Shown here: positions 35,298-45,758 of the stretch, piece after piece
Numbering within the stretch: the first letter of the stretch is position 1
Layout of the letters: each line of letters starts with the position of its first letter
NCBI GenBank assembly: GCA_018436705.1
Contig: JAHDLA010000015.1
Span: 62,001 to 126,000, forward strand
Direction of reading: 5' to 3'
From: Sedimentibacter sp.
GTDB lineage: Bacteria; Bacillota; Clostridia; Tissierellales; Sedimentibacteraceae
Length of the DNA: 64,000 nucleotides
Position numbers and translations under genes: made by a program
The notes under the pieces: model-generated
The model's input: only the letters and a program-made list of their open reading frames with translations
Database searches by the model: none
Told to the model about the DNA's origin: nothing

Positions 35298-36122
35298 ATG
35301 AACAAAAAACCGATTATTGCTATAATGTATGATTTTGATAAAACACTATCTCCAAAAGATATGCAGGAGTATGGTTTTATAAGCGGTCTTGGCATGGATT
35401 CAGAGGAATTTTGGGAAAAAAGCAGGATGAACATGGTTAACCACAACATGGATCAAATACTTGCATACATGCTAACAATACTGCAGGAAGCTGAGGGCAG
35501 AATGCTTCTTACAAGAGAGGTTTTTAATGAACTTGGCAGAGATGTTAAGCTATTTGACGGTCTCGATACATGGTTTAAACGTGTTAATGAATACGGCAGG
35601 AGTTTGGGAGTTGTTGTAGAGCATTATATTATTTCCTCCGGTTTGAAGGAGATAATTCAGGGAACAGAAATTGCCCGTCAATTTAAAGAAATATATGCTG
35701 CTGAGTATTGCTACAATGAAAAAAATATACCCATATGGCCGGCAATGGCCGTAAATTATACAAGCAAGACTCAATTTTTGTTCAGAATAAACAAGGGAGT
35801 GCTTGATGTTACAGAGCACAAGGGATTAAATGAATCAACACCTGAGGATAAAAAAAGAGTTCCTTTCAGAAACATGGTATATGTAGGAGACGGTCTGACT
35901 GATGTTCCTTGCATGAAACTGGTAAAAAGCAACGGAGGACATTCCATAGCAGTATATTCCCAAGAAAAAAATGTGGCTGACAGTTTGATAGCACAGGGCA
36001 GGGTGGATTTTGCCGTGTCAGCTGACTATTCAAAAAACAGTCAAATAGAAAAAATTATTTTTGCAATACTGGACCAGGTAAAGGCAGTCCACAGGACTAT
36101 ACAGCTTCAGAAAAAGAAGTGA
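35298..36122 (+). CDS. HAD-family hydrolase (phosphoserine-phosphatase-like)
   Basis: A 274-residue HAD protein. Motif I is MYDFDKTLSP (nucleophile Asp13), motif II is YIISSG near residue 115, and motif IV is VYVGDGLTDVPCM near residue 200, with a large C1-type cap between. The sequence is close to the family annotated as phosphoserine phosphatase/haloacid dehalogenase-like hydrolases of Firmicutes. AAAGGAG lies 12 bases before the ATG. It forms a possible operon with the DUF1904 and PatB genes downstream. Substrate unknown. Confidence 0.82.
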   Translation: MNKKPIIAIMYDFDKTLSPKDMQEYGFISGLGMDSEEFWEKSRMNMVNHNMDQILAYMLTILQEAEGRMLLTREVFNELGRDVKLFDGLDTWFKRVNEYGRSLGVVVEHYIISSGLKEIIQGTEIARQFKEIYAAEYCYNEKNIPIWPAMAVNYTSKTQFLFRINKGVLDVTEHKGLNESTPEDKKRVPFRNMVYVGDGLTDVPCMKLVKSNGGHSIAVYSQEKNVADSLIAQGRVDFAVSADYSKNSQIEKIIFAILDQVKAVHRTIQLQKKK

Positions 36123-36176
36123 AAATAGAAAGCGGTTTAAAACAATATTAAAAAATATATTTAAAGGAGATATAAA

Positions 36177-36503
36177 ATGCCAGCATTAAAACTAAACGCT
36201 ATAGATGCAAAAAGAGCATTAACAATAAGTAAAGGGTTGATAGATGAGCTTCAAGAGCTGCTTCAGTGCCCTAGAGATTATTTCAGCATAGAGGTTCCTC
36301 AGTCCAAGTATATAATTGACGGAAAATTTGTGGGAGGACCGCATATGGTGGAAGTTTACTGGTTCGATAGAGGCCAGGAGGTGCAGAATAAGGCTGCAGC
36401 AATAATTACTAAGCACATGAGTACAATAGGATATAAAAATTTGGATATTATTTTTTATATGCTTGAAAAAAATAAGTATTACGAAAACGGGGAACATTTC
36501 TAG
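36177..36503 (+). CDS. DUF1904 family protein
   Basis: A 108-residue protein of the DUF1904 family, whose members share a tautomerase-like beta-alpha-beta pattern. HMVEVYWFDRGQEVQNKAA and the terminal NKYYENGEHF are the conserved parts. AAAGGAGATAT precedes the ATG, 55 bases after the HAD gene. Function is not known. Confidence 0.82.
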   Translation: MPALKLNAIDAKRALTISKGLIDELQELLQCPRDYFSIEVPQSKYIIDGKFVGGPHMVEVYWFDRGQEVQNKAAAIITKHMSTIGYKNLDIIFYMLEKNKYYENGEHF

Positions 36504-36592
36504 GGCAACTTCTTTATTTTAAATTAGTAATTAACAGTAGATTCAATTGAAGAAACAGCAATATAACATAAAAAGGAAGGGAAGGAACTACA

Positions 36593-37801
36593 ATGAAATA
36601 TGATTTTACAAGCATTATTGACAGGCAGGGAAAGGATTCTATAGCTGTAGATTTGACACACGGGTTAGGCCCTGGACTGCCAAAGGAAGGATTTGACGTA
36701 ATACCTATGTGGGTTGCAGATATGAATTTTCCTGCACTCCCTACAATTCAAGAAGCAATAATAGAGCGTGTAAAACATCCGATGTTTGGATATTTTCTGC
36801 CTAGACAGGAATATTTTGATTCAATTATTGATTGGCAGGAAAAACGAAATGGTGTAACAGGTTTAGAAGCAGAGCACATAGGATATGAAAACGGAGTCCT
36901 TGGGTGTGTAATGTCTGCTATCGATGCGTTTTCTGCACCTGGAGACTATGTGCTGCTTCATTCGCCTACATATATAGGATTTACTAAAACTTTGGAAAAT
37001 AGCGGCCGAAGAATTGTTCATTCTGATCTTGTGAAGGATGAAGAAGGCGTATGGCGTATGGATTATGAAGATATGGAAGCTAAAATTAAGGCTTATAAGA
37101 TTCATGCGGCAATATTCTGCTCACCTCACAATCCTTGCGGCCGTGTATGGGAACGTAAAGAAATAGAGATGGCAATGGAAATTTACAAAAGAAATGACTG
37201 CATAGTTATTTCCGATGAAATATGGAGTGACTTTACACTTTACGGTAACAAGCATATTCCTACACAGAGCGTGAGCGAGGATGCAAAAAACCGTACTATT
37301 GCCGTATATGCTCCAAGCAAGACATTTAACCTTGCCGGACTGATTGGTGCATATCATATAATATACAGTAAATATCTTCGTGACAGAGTAAGATCCCAGA
37401 GCGGCAAGTCGCACTACAACAATATGAATGTTCTTTCTATGCATGCACTTATTGGAGCGTACAGACCTGAAGGTCATGAATGGGTTGAAGAACTGAGGGA
37501 AGTAATAGCTGAAAATGTTGATTATGCATACAAACATATAGTTGATAATTATGAGGGAGTCAAGCTGTTTAAGCCTCAGGGAACATATATGCTCTACCTT
37601 GAGTGCGAGGAATGGTGTAGCGAGCATAACATGACATTGGACGAGCTTTACAAGGCAGGAACAGATGTTGGAGTAAGCTGGCAGGACGGACGTCCTTTTA
37701 ACCGCTCATGTACATTGCGAATGAATCTGGCTCTTCCAAAATCACGAGTAATTGAAGCATTTGATCGTCTTGATAAATATGTTTTTAATGTAAATAAATA
37801 G
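36593..37801 (+). CDS. patB: PLP-dependent C-S lyase (MalY/PatB type)
   Basis: A 402-residue class I aminotransferase-fold enzyme. PMWVADMNFPALPTI at the start is the MalY/PatB signature. CSPHNPCGRVW binds substrate, ISDEIWSDF contains the PLP-contacting Asp, and YAPSKTFNLAGL carries the PLP-lysine (SK, residue ~243). Products are homocysteine, pyruvate and ammonia from cystathionine, or thiols from cysteine conjugates. Last gene of the set, ended by a strong hairpin. Confidence 0.9.
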   Translation: MKYDFTSIIDRQGKDSIAVDLTHGLGPGLPKEGFDVIPMWVADMNFPALPTIQEAIIERVKHPMFGYFLPRQEYFDSIIDWQEKRNGVTGLEAEHIGYENGVLGCVMSAIDAFSAPGDYVLLHSPTYIGFTKTLENSGRRIVHSDLVKDEEGVWRMDYEDMEAKIKAYKIHAAIFCSPHNPCGRVWERKEIEMAMEIYKRNDCIVISDEIWSDFTLYGNKHIPTQSVSEDAKNRTIAVYAPSKTFNLAGLIGAYHIIYSKYLRDRVRSQSGKSHYNNMNVLSMHALIGAYRPEGHEWVEELREVIAENVDYAYKHIVDNYEGVKLFKPQGTYMLYLECEEWCSEHNMTLDELYKAGTDVGVSWQDGRPFNRSCTLRMNLALPKSRVIEAFDRLDKYVFNVNK

Positions 37802-37812
37802 ACTTAATATAA

Positions 37813-37855
37813 AGACAAACCCCCTGTTGCCAATCTGGTTTCAGGGGGTTTGTCT
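37813..37855. terminator. Strong bidirectional terminator between patB and nqrF
   Basis: AGACAAACCCCCTG / CAGGGGGTTTGTCT, a perfect 14-pair stem with a 15-base loop. On the minus strand it is followed by TTATATT after CTTT and on the plus strand by CAGAA, so its strongest use is probably for the nqr operon that converges on it. Confidence 0.85.
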
Positions 37856-37873
37856 CAGAACTACTGACGCAAA

Positions 37874-38962
37874 TCAGAATTTATCGTAATAAATTTTCTC
37901 CGACGGTATATCCTTAAGAAGCAGAGCCTGAACTATTGAGTCAATCATTGCAGGACTTCCGCACAAGTATGCGGAATAATTTTCACCCTTCTCAATATAT
38001 TTGTCAATGGCCGCAGGAACACGTCCTTTCTCACCATGCCATTCTTCGGACTCTTCACGAGAAAGTGTAGGAACAAATTTAAAGTCATTAAGTTTTTCCT
38101 CAAAGCCCTTAATTTTATCCAACAGGAACAAATCCTTCATAGTTCTTGCTCCAAAGAAAAATACTACTTTTCTGTTAATGTTATTGTCTGCCATAAATTG
38201 AAGAATGGACATAATTGGAGCCATGCCTGTTCCTGCTCCGGCAAGTATAATAGGGCCATCGTCATCATGGTAATAAAAATCACCGTAAGGTCCGTTTACA
38301 TGAACATCGTCACCTTCCTTCAAGTGATGGTGCACATATGTTGTTGCAATCCCTCCGGTATAGCCTATCAACAGTTCTACGGCATGTTTGTCGGTTACTG
38401 ATGATGCTATTGAATAAGCTCTGTAAACCTCTTCTTCGTTGCCCTCGTATGCAGGAGCTTTTAACTGAATATATTGTCCTGGTTTAAAGCTTATTTCTTC
38501 ATCGCCGAAATTAAATCTCAGCAGCTTTATGGTAGGTGTAAGCTGTTCAGTCCTTTCAACAACCGCAGAATATTCCCTTACATTGAAAAGTTCTTCAGGT
38601 ATGCTGATTTTTATATTCTGTTTTACCTTGCACTGGCAGGACAACCTTACGCTGTCTCCAAGCTCTTCCTTTGTCAGCAAAGGCTTTTCAGTTGCAAGGA
38701 CAGGGCCTCCGCCTTCCAGGACTTTGACCTTGCAGTATCCGCAGGAGCCTTTTCCGCCGCATGCGGATGGAATAAAAATTCTTTCCGAACGCAGAGTGTC
38801 CAAAAGACTGCTGCCTCCCTTGACAACATACTCTTTATCATCATTTATGGTAAGGACTACTTCGCCGTAATTTCCTATTGTTCTGCTGGATATTGTAAGC
38901 AGTGCGGCAAGCACAGCGGTGATACAGCTTACAACAATTATAGTGGTTATTATTGTATTCAT
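37874..38962 (-). CDS. nqrF: Na+-NQR subunit F (NADH dehydrogenase, FAD and 2Fe-2S)
   Basis: A 362-residue membrane-anchored flavoprotein. One N-terminal helix (about residues 5-24) is followed by a plant-type ferredoxin domain with CGGKGSCGYC (C68, C74, C77) and C109, then a ferredoxin reductase module with RAYSIAS (FAD) and GAGTGMAP (NADH). It takes electrons from NADH and passes them to the membrane subunits. The last gene of the nqrB-F operon. GGAGGCGGCT lies just before the ATG. Confidence 0.93.
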   Translation of the reverse strand: MNTIITTIIVVSCITAVLAALLTISSRTIGNYGEVVLTINDDKEYVVKGGSSLLDTLRSERIFIPSACGGKGSCGYCKVKVLEGGGPVLATEKPLLTKEELGDSVRLSCQCKVKQNIKISIPEELFNVREYSAVVERTEQLTPTIKLLRFNFGDEEISFKPGQYIQLKAPAYEGNEEEVYRAYSIASSVTDKHAVELLIGYTGGIATTYVHHHLKEGDDVHVNGPYGDFYYHDDDGPIILAGAGTGMAPIMSILQFMADNNINRKVVFFFGARTMKDLFLLDKIKGFEEKLNDFKFVPTLSREESEEWHGEKGRVPAAIDKYIEKGENYSAYLCGSPAMIDSIVQALLLKDIPSEKIYYDKF

Positions 38963-38971
38963 AGCCGCCTC

Positions 38972-39562
38972 CTACTGTATTTGTACCATGCCGCTGAAGC
39001 CGATAAATGCAAGCGCCATAATTCCTGTAATAACTAAAGTTATAGGCGTGCCTCTAAGGCCTTCGGGTATGGATTTTTCATTCAGTTTTGATCTTATTCC
39101 TGCCATAGCTGTTATTGCAAGAGCCCATCCTAATCCCGAGCCGATTGAATACCCAACTGTCTGCATGAAATCATAGCTCCTTGTAACCATGAACAGTGAT
39201 ACACCAAGTATGGCGCAGTTAACGGTTATAAGCGGAAGAAATATTCCAAGGGAATAATACAGTGTTGGCAGATAACGTTCAAGAACCATTTCAAGGAGCT
39301 GGACAAAAGCAGCAATAACAAGGATAAATATTATGTACATCAAATATTCCAAATTAAAAGGAACAAGGATTGTCCAATAAACGACGTAGTTTAAAATTGT
39401 AGTTGCGGTCATAACCATTGTTACAGAAATTCCAAGGCCTATGGCGGTAGGTATTTCTTTTGATACAGCTATGAATGAACACATTCCCAAGAAGTTTGAG
39501 AAAATCATGTTGCTGGTAAATATCGCTGCAAAAAATATTAATATAGGGTTAACTTCTATCAT
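38972..39562 (-). CDS. nqrE: Na+-NQR subunit E
   Basis: A 196-residue integral membrane subunit with about six helices (NMIFSNFLGMCSFIAVS, PLITVNCAILGVSLF). NqrE and the sister RnfA share the LGMCS and NCAILG motifs; the cysteines in these are the ligands of the intramembrane iron centre between NqrD and NqrE. The ATG overlaps the nqrD stop by four bases. Its partner NqrF immediately follows. Confidence 0.92.
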   Translation of the reverse strand: MIEVNPILIFFAAIFTSNMIFSNFLGMCSFIAVSKEIPTAIGLGISVTMVMTATTILNYVVYWTILVPFNLEYLMYIIFILVIAAFVQLLEMVLERYLPTLYYSLGIFLPLITVNCAILGVSLFMVTRSYDFMQTVGYSIGSGLGWALAITAMAGIRSKLNEKSIPEGLRGTPITLVITGIMALAFIGFSGMVQIQ

Positions 39563-40185
39563 CTTTTCTCAACTCCTTTTCTTTCAAGCTTAAGCCTTCT
39601 GTTGTTTGCTGCCCACATAACACCTGCAAGTATGAAAAATGCCGACGGAGGCATTACCATCAGTGTCCATCTGGTTATAGTATCCGGAAGTATTTGCATT
39701 CCAAATACTGTGCCGAATCCCAAGGATTCACGCACAAATGAAATTATCATAAGAACTGCAGTATATCCAAGACCGGAAGCAAGCCCGTCCATAAAAGACA
39801 ACATCGGAGGGTTTGACTGTGCAAAGCCTTCTGCTCTTCCCATAATTATGCAGTTGGTTATAATAAGACCTACATATGGGCCCAATGCTTTACTCATTTC
39901 AGGCATAAGTGCCTTTAAAGAAATATCGACTATTATAACATAGGACGATATAATCAATACCTGAACCATCATACGTATGTGCTTTGGTGTGTATTTTTTT
40001 AATATAGAAACAGTCAGGCACGAAAAAGCTGTTACCAATGTCAGTGCAATTCCCATTATCAGCGAGTTCATCATCAGATTTGTAACCGCCAGGGCTGAGC
40101 AAATGCCTATTACCTGAACAAGTATTGGGTTTTCGGTAAGTATTCCCTTTTTAAATATTTTTCTTATTTCAGATTTTTTAGCCAA
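39559..40185 (-). CDS. nqrD: Na+-NQR subunit D
   Basis: A 208-residue membrane protein with about six helices. VQVIGICSALAVTN and LIITNCIIMGRAEGFA hold the paired cysteines shared with NqrE/RnfA. The start is TTG at 40183-40185, next to the nqrC stop and preceded by AGGGGGTGA. It forms the D-E pair of the Na+ pump. Confidence 0.92.
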   Translation of the reverse strand: MAKKSEIRKIFKKGILTENPILVQVIGICSALAVTNLMMNSLIMGIALTLVTAFSCLTVSILKKYTPKHIRMMVQVLIISSYVIIVDISLKALMPEMSKALGPYVGLIITNCIIMGRAEGFAQSNPPMLSFMDGLASGLGYTAVLMIISFVRESLGFGTVFGMQILPDTITRWTLMVMPPSAFFILAGVMWAANNRRLKLERKGVEKR

Positions 40186-40788
40186 TTATTTCACCCCCTG
40201 CGTTTCTAAAAAATTATAGAGATCTTCGTTTACGAGTTTAACAACGGCTGCAGAGGTCAGTGTGGCACCTGTAATTGCATCAACATTACTTCCTTCCTTG
40301 GGAGAAGATATAATGTAATTTCCATCGGTTACGCCTTGGATTGAAATATTTCTGAACTGATTCTTATAGTCATACTCAGATATTCGACCTCCAAGTCCCG
40401 GAGTTTCAGACTGTGTAACAAACTCTATGCCTATAATTTTGCTAAAGTCCTTGTTCAATCCTACATATCCGGATATTGTTCCCCAGAGTCCAGGGCCATT
40501 AACAGGAACCGCATAAGCTGTTTCTGTATTATTTTCAATCAGCGCATACACGGTAGTATCACCGATTTGTTTCTGTTTTATTTTCTCATCAAATACTTTC
40601 TTGATTTCATGTGCGTCTTCATTTTCAGGCAAAACGTCAAATATGTAAAGAATTTTCTGCCTCAGTTCACTTTCCTGATTAAAAGCTATGGTATCAGCAA
40701 GTATATGGTTAAAAGATGCCAGCACGGCAATAAACACAATTGTTATAACAACCATATAAATAATTGGATAGAAGAAGGAATTTTTCAT
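40186..40788 (-). CDS. nqrC: Na+-NQR subunit C (FMN-carrying)
   Basis: A 200-residue membrane-anchored protein with an N-terminal helix and the covalent flavin motif TGATLTS (Thr ~176) near the C-terminus. The LGGRISEYDYKNQFRN block and ETPGLGGRI are conserved in NqrC/RnfG. Its ATG overlaps the nqrB stop by four bases. Confidence 0.92.
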   Translation of the reverse strand: MKNSFFYPIIYMVVITIVFIAVLASFNHILADTIAFNQESELRQKILYIFDVLPENEDAHEIKKVFDEKIKQKQIGDTTVYALIENNTETAYAVPVNGPGLWGTISGYVGLNKDFSKIIGIEFVTQSETPGLGGRISEYDYKNQFRNISIQGVTDGNYIISSPKEGSNVDAITGATLTSAAVVKLVNEDLYNFLETQGVK

Positions 40789-41750
40789 GACAGCACCTCC
40801 AATTTTCTTTTTTTCCTGGCTGAATAGTCCTTAACGAAATAATCCATAATCGGAGCAAAAGTATTACCCATCAATATGGCAAACATCATTCCTCCGTTAA
40901 ATAGAGAGAGAGAACGTATCAGCAGTGTAACCGAGCCTATAATTATCCCGTAAATCCACTTAGCTGTCTTAGTTTTCGGAGCACTTATAGGATCTGTAGC
41001 CATGAATACAGTACCGAACAGGAATCCTCCCATCATTATACCGTACAAAGGATTTATTACAGGGACTCCAAAAAAATACAGAACGGCACTTGCGGCAACA
41101 TAACCCACAGTAGTTGCAGTCATTATCTCCCATGAAGCAACTTTTTTATAAATCAAGTATATTCCAGCCAGAATTATCAAGATTTTTGATGTTTCACCTA
41201 TTGCACCAGGTATGTTTCCGATTATTAGTGATTGTAAATCCAATAGCTTTGCCGTATTATTGAAAAGTATCATCGGAGTTGCTTCCGATACGGCATCTAT
41301 TCCCGTTGTAAGGTATGTCCCAAATCCTCCCGGAAAAGAAGAAGCCGCTTGATTCCAAGAAATCGTAAGTGCTTCCGGAAAGTTAACATAGACAAAAACT
41401 CTTCCCACAATTGCTGGATTAAATACATTTTTTCCAAAACCACCAAAAAAAAGCTTGCCGAATAAAAGGCCGAATACTATTCCCATCACAGCAATCCAGA
41501 CAGGTATAGAAGCCGGCAAAGTCAATGTATACAGCACACATGAGACAAACACTGCCTCAGATGCTTTTTTCCCATAATGCTTTTCCCATAAATATTCCGT
41601 AATAACCCCTGCTGCAGTAACTGCCGCCAGCAGGGCAATAACCCTGAGTCCAAACAGATACACGGAAAAAACAGCAATCGGTATTAGAGAAAACAACACT
41701 TTTCGCATCATTTTCTGATTAGTAAAATTGCTTTTTAAAAATTGATTCAA
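40785..41750 (-). CDS. nqrB: Na+-NQR subunit B
   Basis: A 321-residue membrane protein of about ten helices. GIDAVSEATPMI contains the covalent FMN threonine (SEAT, Thr158, in place of SGAT). FGKNVFNPAIVGRVFV and FMATDPISAPKT are conserved. GGAGGTGCAAT precedes the ATG. It is the first gene of the operon; the canonical first gene nqrA, coding the quinone-binding subunit, is missing upstream, where 665 bases carry no gene. Confidence 0.92.
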   Translation of the reverse strand: MNQFLKSNFTNQKMMRKVLFSLIPIAVFSVYLFGLRVIALLAAVTAAGVITEYLWEKHYGKKASEAVFVSCVLYTLTLPASIPVWIAVMGIVFGLLFGKLFFGGFGKNVFNPAIVGRVFVYVNFPEALTISWNQAASSFPGGFGTYLTTGIDAVSEATPMILFNNTAKLLDLQSLIIGNIPGAIGETSKILIILAGIYLIYKKVASWEIMTATTVGYVAASAVLYFFGVPVINPLYGIMMGGFLFGTVFMATDPISAPKTKTAKWIYGIIIGSVTLLIRSLSLFNGGMMFAILMGNTFAPIMDYFVKDYSARKKRKLEVLS

Positions 41751-42415
41751 TATTGCACCTCCATTTATTACACAACTTACATTACTACTTTATACCACAG
41801 TTTTGAAATGTCAAAACATTTATATAGTAAGATTAAAATATTTACATGGAGGTAAAAAAAGAAACTTTAGTTCATTTAAAAAAAGGTGGGATGTAAAACG
41901 TTTGTTCCGCAATAAAAAGTAGTTGCTGAAAATCATGTGTGCAATAATTTGCGAAATCAGCAATACAGAAATAAATGCGGCACAAGACATTTAAGGGGGG
42001 ACAAATACTAATTGTAATACAATAGTATTTATAAACTTACATCCTTTGATTGAAAATATGAAACTATGTAATTTCAATGAAAAATGATACTTCAAATTTT
42101 GAAAATCATTAAATTTTGCTTCTCGTGTATGAAAAGTGATAGTTTTTGAAATTTTATTTTTTGATTTTTTGTATAATATTACATATGCCTTGCTGCAGCT
42201 TTATCCTGCGCAGTTATATTATGTCCATATAATATTTTTGTTACAAAATTCCTGCTACCGGGGGAGAAAGCATAATTTGCGGACGGAGTTAATGATAGTA
42301 CTGGGAGGCACATATGAAACAAAAAATAAAAAGACTTTAATATAGTTCTAAGAAGTATTATACTTAATGTATAAAGGTAAATTAATAGTTTGACAAAACG
42401 AATCAACATGGCTTT
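41751..42415. other. Noncoding region upstream of nqrB and array 1
   Basis: 665 bases with no supportable gene. A possible minus-strand promoter for nqr lies at 41789-41814 (TTGACA, with TATAAA only 14 bases away, so spacing is poor). The rest is AT-rich. The array 1 leader begins near 42416. No nqrA-like reading frame is present on either strand. Confidence 0.5.
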
Positions 42416-42581
42416 GTTAACGTCGACCTATAATAAGGTAAAAATACCGGGAGATCGACATTGCTTATGAAATAAGAAAAATATTGCAAAATAAACATTA
42501 ATTATATATTCTAGATATTTTTAGACAATTATAATAAGTAAGCCTTTATGGAATAACGGCTAAATTTAGCCGAAAAAATGG
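42416..42581 (+). promoter_or_regulatory. Leader of CRISPR array 1
   Basis: The leader has two conserved elements shared with array 2: at its start, AACGTCGACC and TCGACATT flanking GGTAAAAATACC (42419-42462); at its end, the palindrome GGCTAAATTTAGCC (42558-42571), ten bases before the first repeat. It fixes array polarity left to right. Confidence 0.75.
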
Positions 42582-45500
42582 GAATTGATAATACCTATAA
42601 GGAATTGAAACATAAATAAAATTGAAAGCGTTGAGCACAGGCTTCAGGGATTGATAATACCTATAAGGAATTGAAACTAAAATGTATCAATTCTTCTTGC
42701 ATTTTGTTCTCGATTGATAATACCTATAAGGAATTGAAACACTTTCTTTTAAATGTTCTCATATTTTTCTCCTTTGATTGATAATACCTATAAGGAATTG
42801 AAACATCTTTGTTGACAATATTCCTATAAGACTATATAAGGATTGATAATACCTATAAGGAATTGAAACCCCACAGCCATTTCTCTGATTTTGCATTCTA
42901 TATTTCGATTGATAATACCTATAAGGAATTGAAACTTGTATATCCTGCACATGCAATTTTTTTCGGTAAAAGATTGATAATACCTATAAGGAATTGAAAC
43001 CATGTAAGCTAACAAAGAGCTACTATCAAGCAAGAGGATTGATAATACCTATAAGGAATTGAAACTTTCTTCATCCGTAAGATTCAATAATTTAGATGCT
43101 TTTGGATTGATAATACCTATAAGGAATTGAAACGCATTTATTGACAGCGAAGTTGAAAGAGAAATACAAGATTGATAATACCTATAAGGAATTGAAACTT
43201 ATAATCCTTTCTATGTCCGTCTTTTCCTATTCGGATTGATAATACCTATAAGGAATTGAAACTACAATGCACCGCAAACAGCACTCCCAAATTGAGGGAT
43301 TGATAATACCTATAAGGAATTGAAACTATCATTTGCTATCTAAAATCGCAATAAAGCCAAAAGGATTGATAATACCTATAAGGAATTGAAACTTTTTCAA
43401 AGAAAGGAAAAGTAATGGAAACAATCGGGATTGATAATACCTATAAGGAATTGAAACTAGGTCATGAAGATTTGAGCATGTGCAGGAAGTATGGATTGAT
43501 AATACCTATAAGGAATTGAAACCCGCCACCATCTACGATAAAAGCATCGTTGATATTGGATTGATAATACCTATAAGGAATTGAAACTTTAATCCTGACA
43601 CAGGAGAGATAAAAGGTGTTTTTGATTGATAATACCTATAAGGAATTGAAACTAATTTGCACGCAGTCTCCATTGTATAGACTGCACTCGATTGATAATA
43701 CCTATAAGGAATTGAAACTTCATAAACGTTGAGCCACCGCCATCTAGTGATAATGCAGGATTGATAATACCTATAAGGAATTGAAACTAGGTATGATTGC
43801 GACCGTAAAATTTTACATATTTGATTGATAATACCTATGAGGAATTGAAACTAATATATGTAAATCTTTTTTTCACTTCCACAGTGAACGATTGATAATA
43901 CCTATGAGGAATTGAAACTCACCATTCAGGTTCCTTGGGCCAAATGGACTTGTAGATTGATAATACCTATGAGGAATTGAAACAATGATAATGTTCTTAT
44001 TACAAAACAGAAAAAATCGATTGATAATACCTATGAGGAATTGAAACAAGGTAAAATTGAAGCTTCTATTATTGAATCTTCAACGATTGATAATACCTAT
44101 GAGGAATTGAAACAAACTTCGTCAAGTATTTTTTGTTTATTTTCTTCTGATTGATAATACCTATGAGGAATTGAAACTTTATTACTTTTTCGGTTATAAC
44201 GTCATCTCCTATTGATTGATAATACCTATGAGGAATTGAAACAGCTGTATTCGTAAATTCTTATCAACCATGTCTGGGATTGATAATACCTATGAGGAAT
44301 TGAAACGTGAAATAATCAATCTGAGACGCAAGATAATATAGATTGATAATACCTATGAGGAATTGAAACAAGTTTCCCTTTTCCCCAAGCTCCGCCAATG
44401 GGGAAAGATTGATAATACCTATGAGGAATTGAAACATTTCTTTTATCATCTCTAAAGCGGTTTTATCTGCGATTGATAATACCTATGAGGAATTGAAACA
44501 CGATACCCATATCTGCATCTCCATACAGTTTTTTGATTGATAATACCTATGAGGAATTGAAACAATGTTGATGGTGCAACAATAGAAGAAGACTTTGGAG
44601 ATTGATAATACCTATGAGGAATTGAAACAAGTAAACCAATTGCTTGTTTTGCTAATCTATCTAGATTGATAATACCTATGAGGAATTGAAACTTGCTGTG
44701 GTGCTACTGGTGGTGCAGTTGGTGCAGTTGATTGATAATACCTATGAGGAATTAAAACTGCAATGCCCACTAATGTTTCTTTTCATGTCATCTGATTGAT
44801 AATACCTATGAGGAATTGAAACCTCATTTTTTTCACCTCACTTATTTTGATATTTGTGATTGATAATACCTATGAGGAATTGAAACAGTTTATGGGCAAA
44901 TTTAAATGTTTAAAATTTAAGATTGATAATACCTATAAGGAATTGAAACGTTTTTTCCTGTTGTTTTATCGTCAAAATCATAGATTGATAATACCTATAA
45001 GGAATTGAAACTTTTTACTTTTGTTGGTTCATTGATATCAAAATGCGGATTGATAATACCTATAAGGAATTGAAACTTTTATTAAGTCTTGACTTAGTAT
45101 CCAATCTACAATGGATTGATAATACCTATAAGGAATTGAAACCATTGATTCACTCGGGGCTGGTGGATCCACCCAGGGATTGATAATACCTATAAGGAAT
45201 TGAAACTGGGTTATGGTTGCAGCAATAACTATAAAAATGGTGGATTGATAATACCTATAAGGAATTGAAACTTTTTTTCCCATAGCATAAAATGTATATG
45301 AGGGTTTCCGGATTGATAATACCTATAAGGAATTGAAACGCAAATTCCTCTGCCATAACCAATTCCGGTAATCCGGATTGATAATACCTATAAGGAATTG
45401 AAACTTTAAGTTTACTATTCTAACTTCCTCTACTTCTATGGATTGATAATACCTATAAGGAATTGAAACTCCGAAAACGTAAATGTAACAAAATACTCCC

Positions 45501-45731
45501 AATCGGATTGATAATACCTATAAGGAATTGAAACATTTTAAATCCATGGTTTTCTCCTTTGATTTTTATTGGGATTGATAATACCTATAAGGAATTGAAA
45601 CTTTTGAAATACATTAACTGTACTTACTCTCTGTTCGGGATTGATAATACCTATAAGGAATTGAAACTGCGTCAAAGGCAACCAGGAACGCTGAAAGCTT
45701 AGGATTGATAATACCTATAAGGAATCTAAAT
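42582..45731 (+). CRISPR. CRISPR array 1 (49 repeats, 48 spacers)
   Basis: The unit of 29 bases begins GATTGATAATACC and ends AATTGAAAC. Spacers are 33-40 bases. Repeats 1-19 and 37-49 carry TATAAGG in the middle; repeats 20-36 (43823-44886) carry TATGAGG. Repeat 34 has AATTAAAAC. The last repeat is degenerate (AATCTAAAT), as expected at the distal end. Repeat 1 has an extra A (or G-to-A) at its leader side. The crRNA tag left by Cas6 would be ATTGAAAC, typical of type I-B. The nearest cas6 is downstream. A terminator follows at 45759. Confidence 0.98.
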
Positions 45732-45758
45732 ATCGCGAATTTTATTCTATATACTAAT

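Noticed and set aside
38474..39037. 187-residue plus-strand frame
   Set aside because: Antisense to nqrF and the nqrE end; the nqrF reading has clear domains.
41789..41814. nqr promoter on the minus strand
   Set aside because: TTGACA is good but TATAAA is just 14 bases away; kept only as a remark.
42136..42345. 69-residue plus-strand frame upstream of array 1
   Set aside because: No ribosome site, odd composition and no family resemblance; it lies in the noncoding region.
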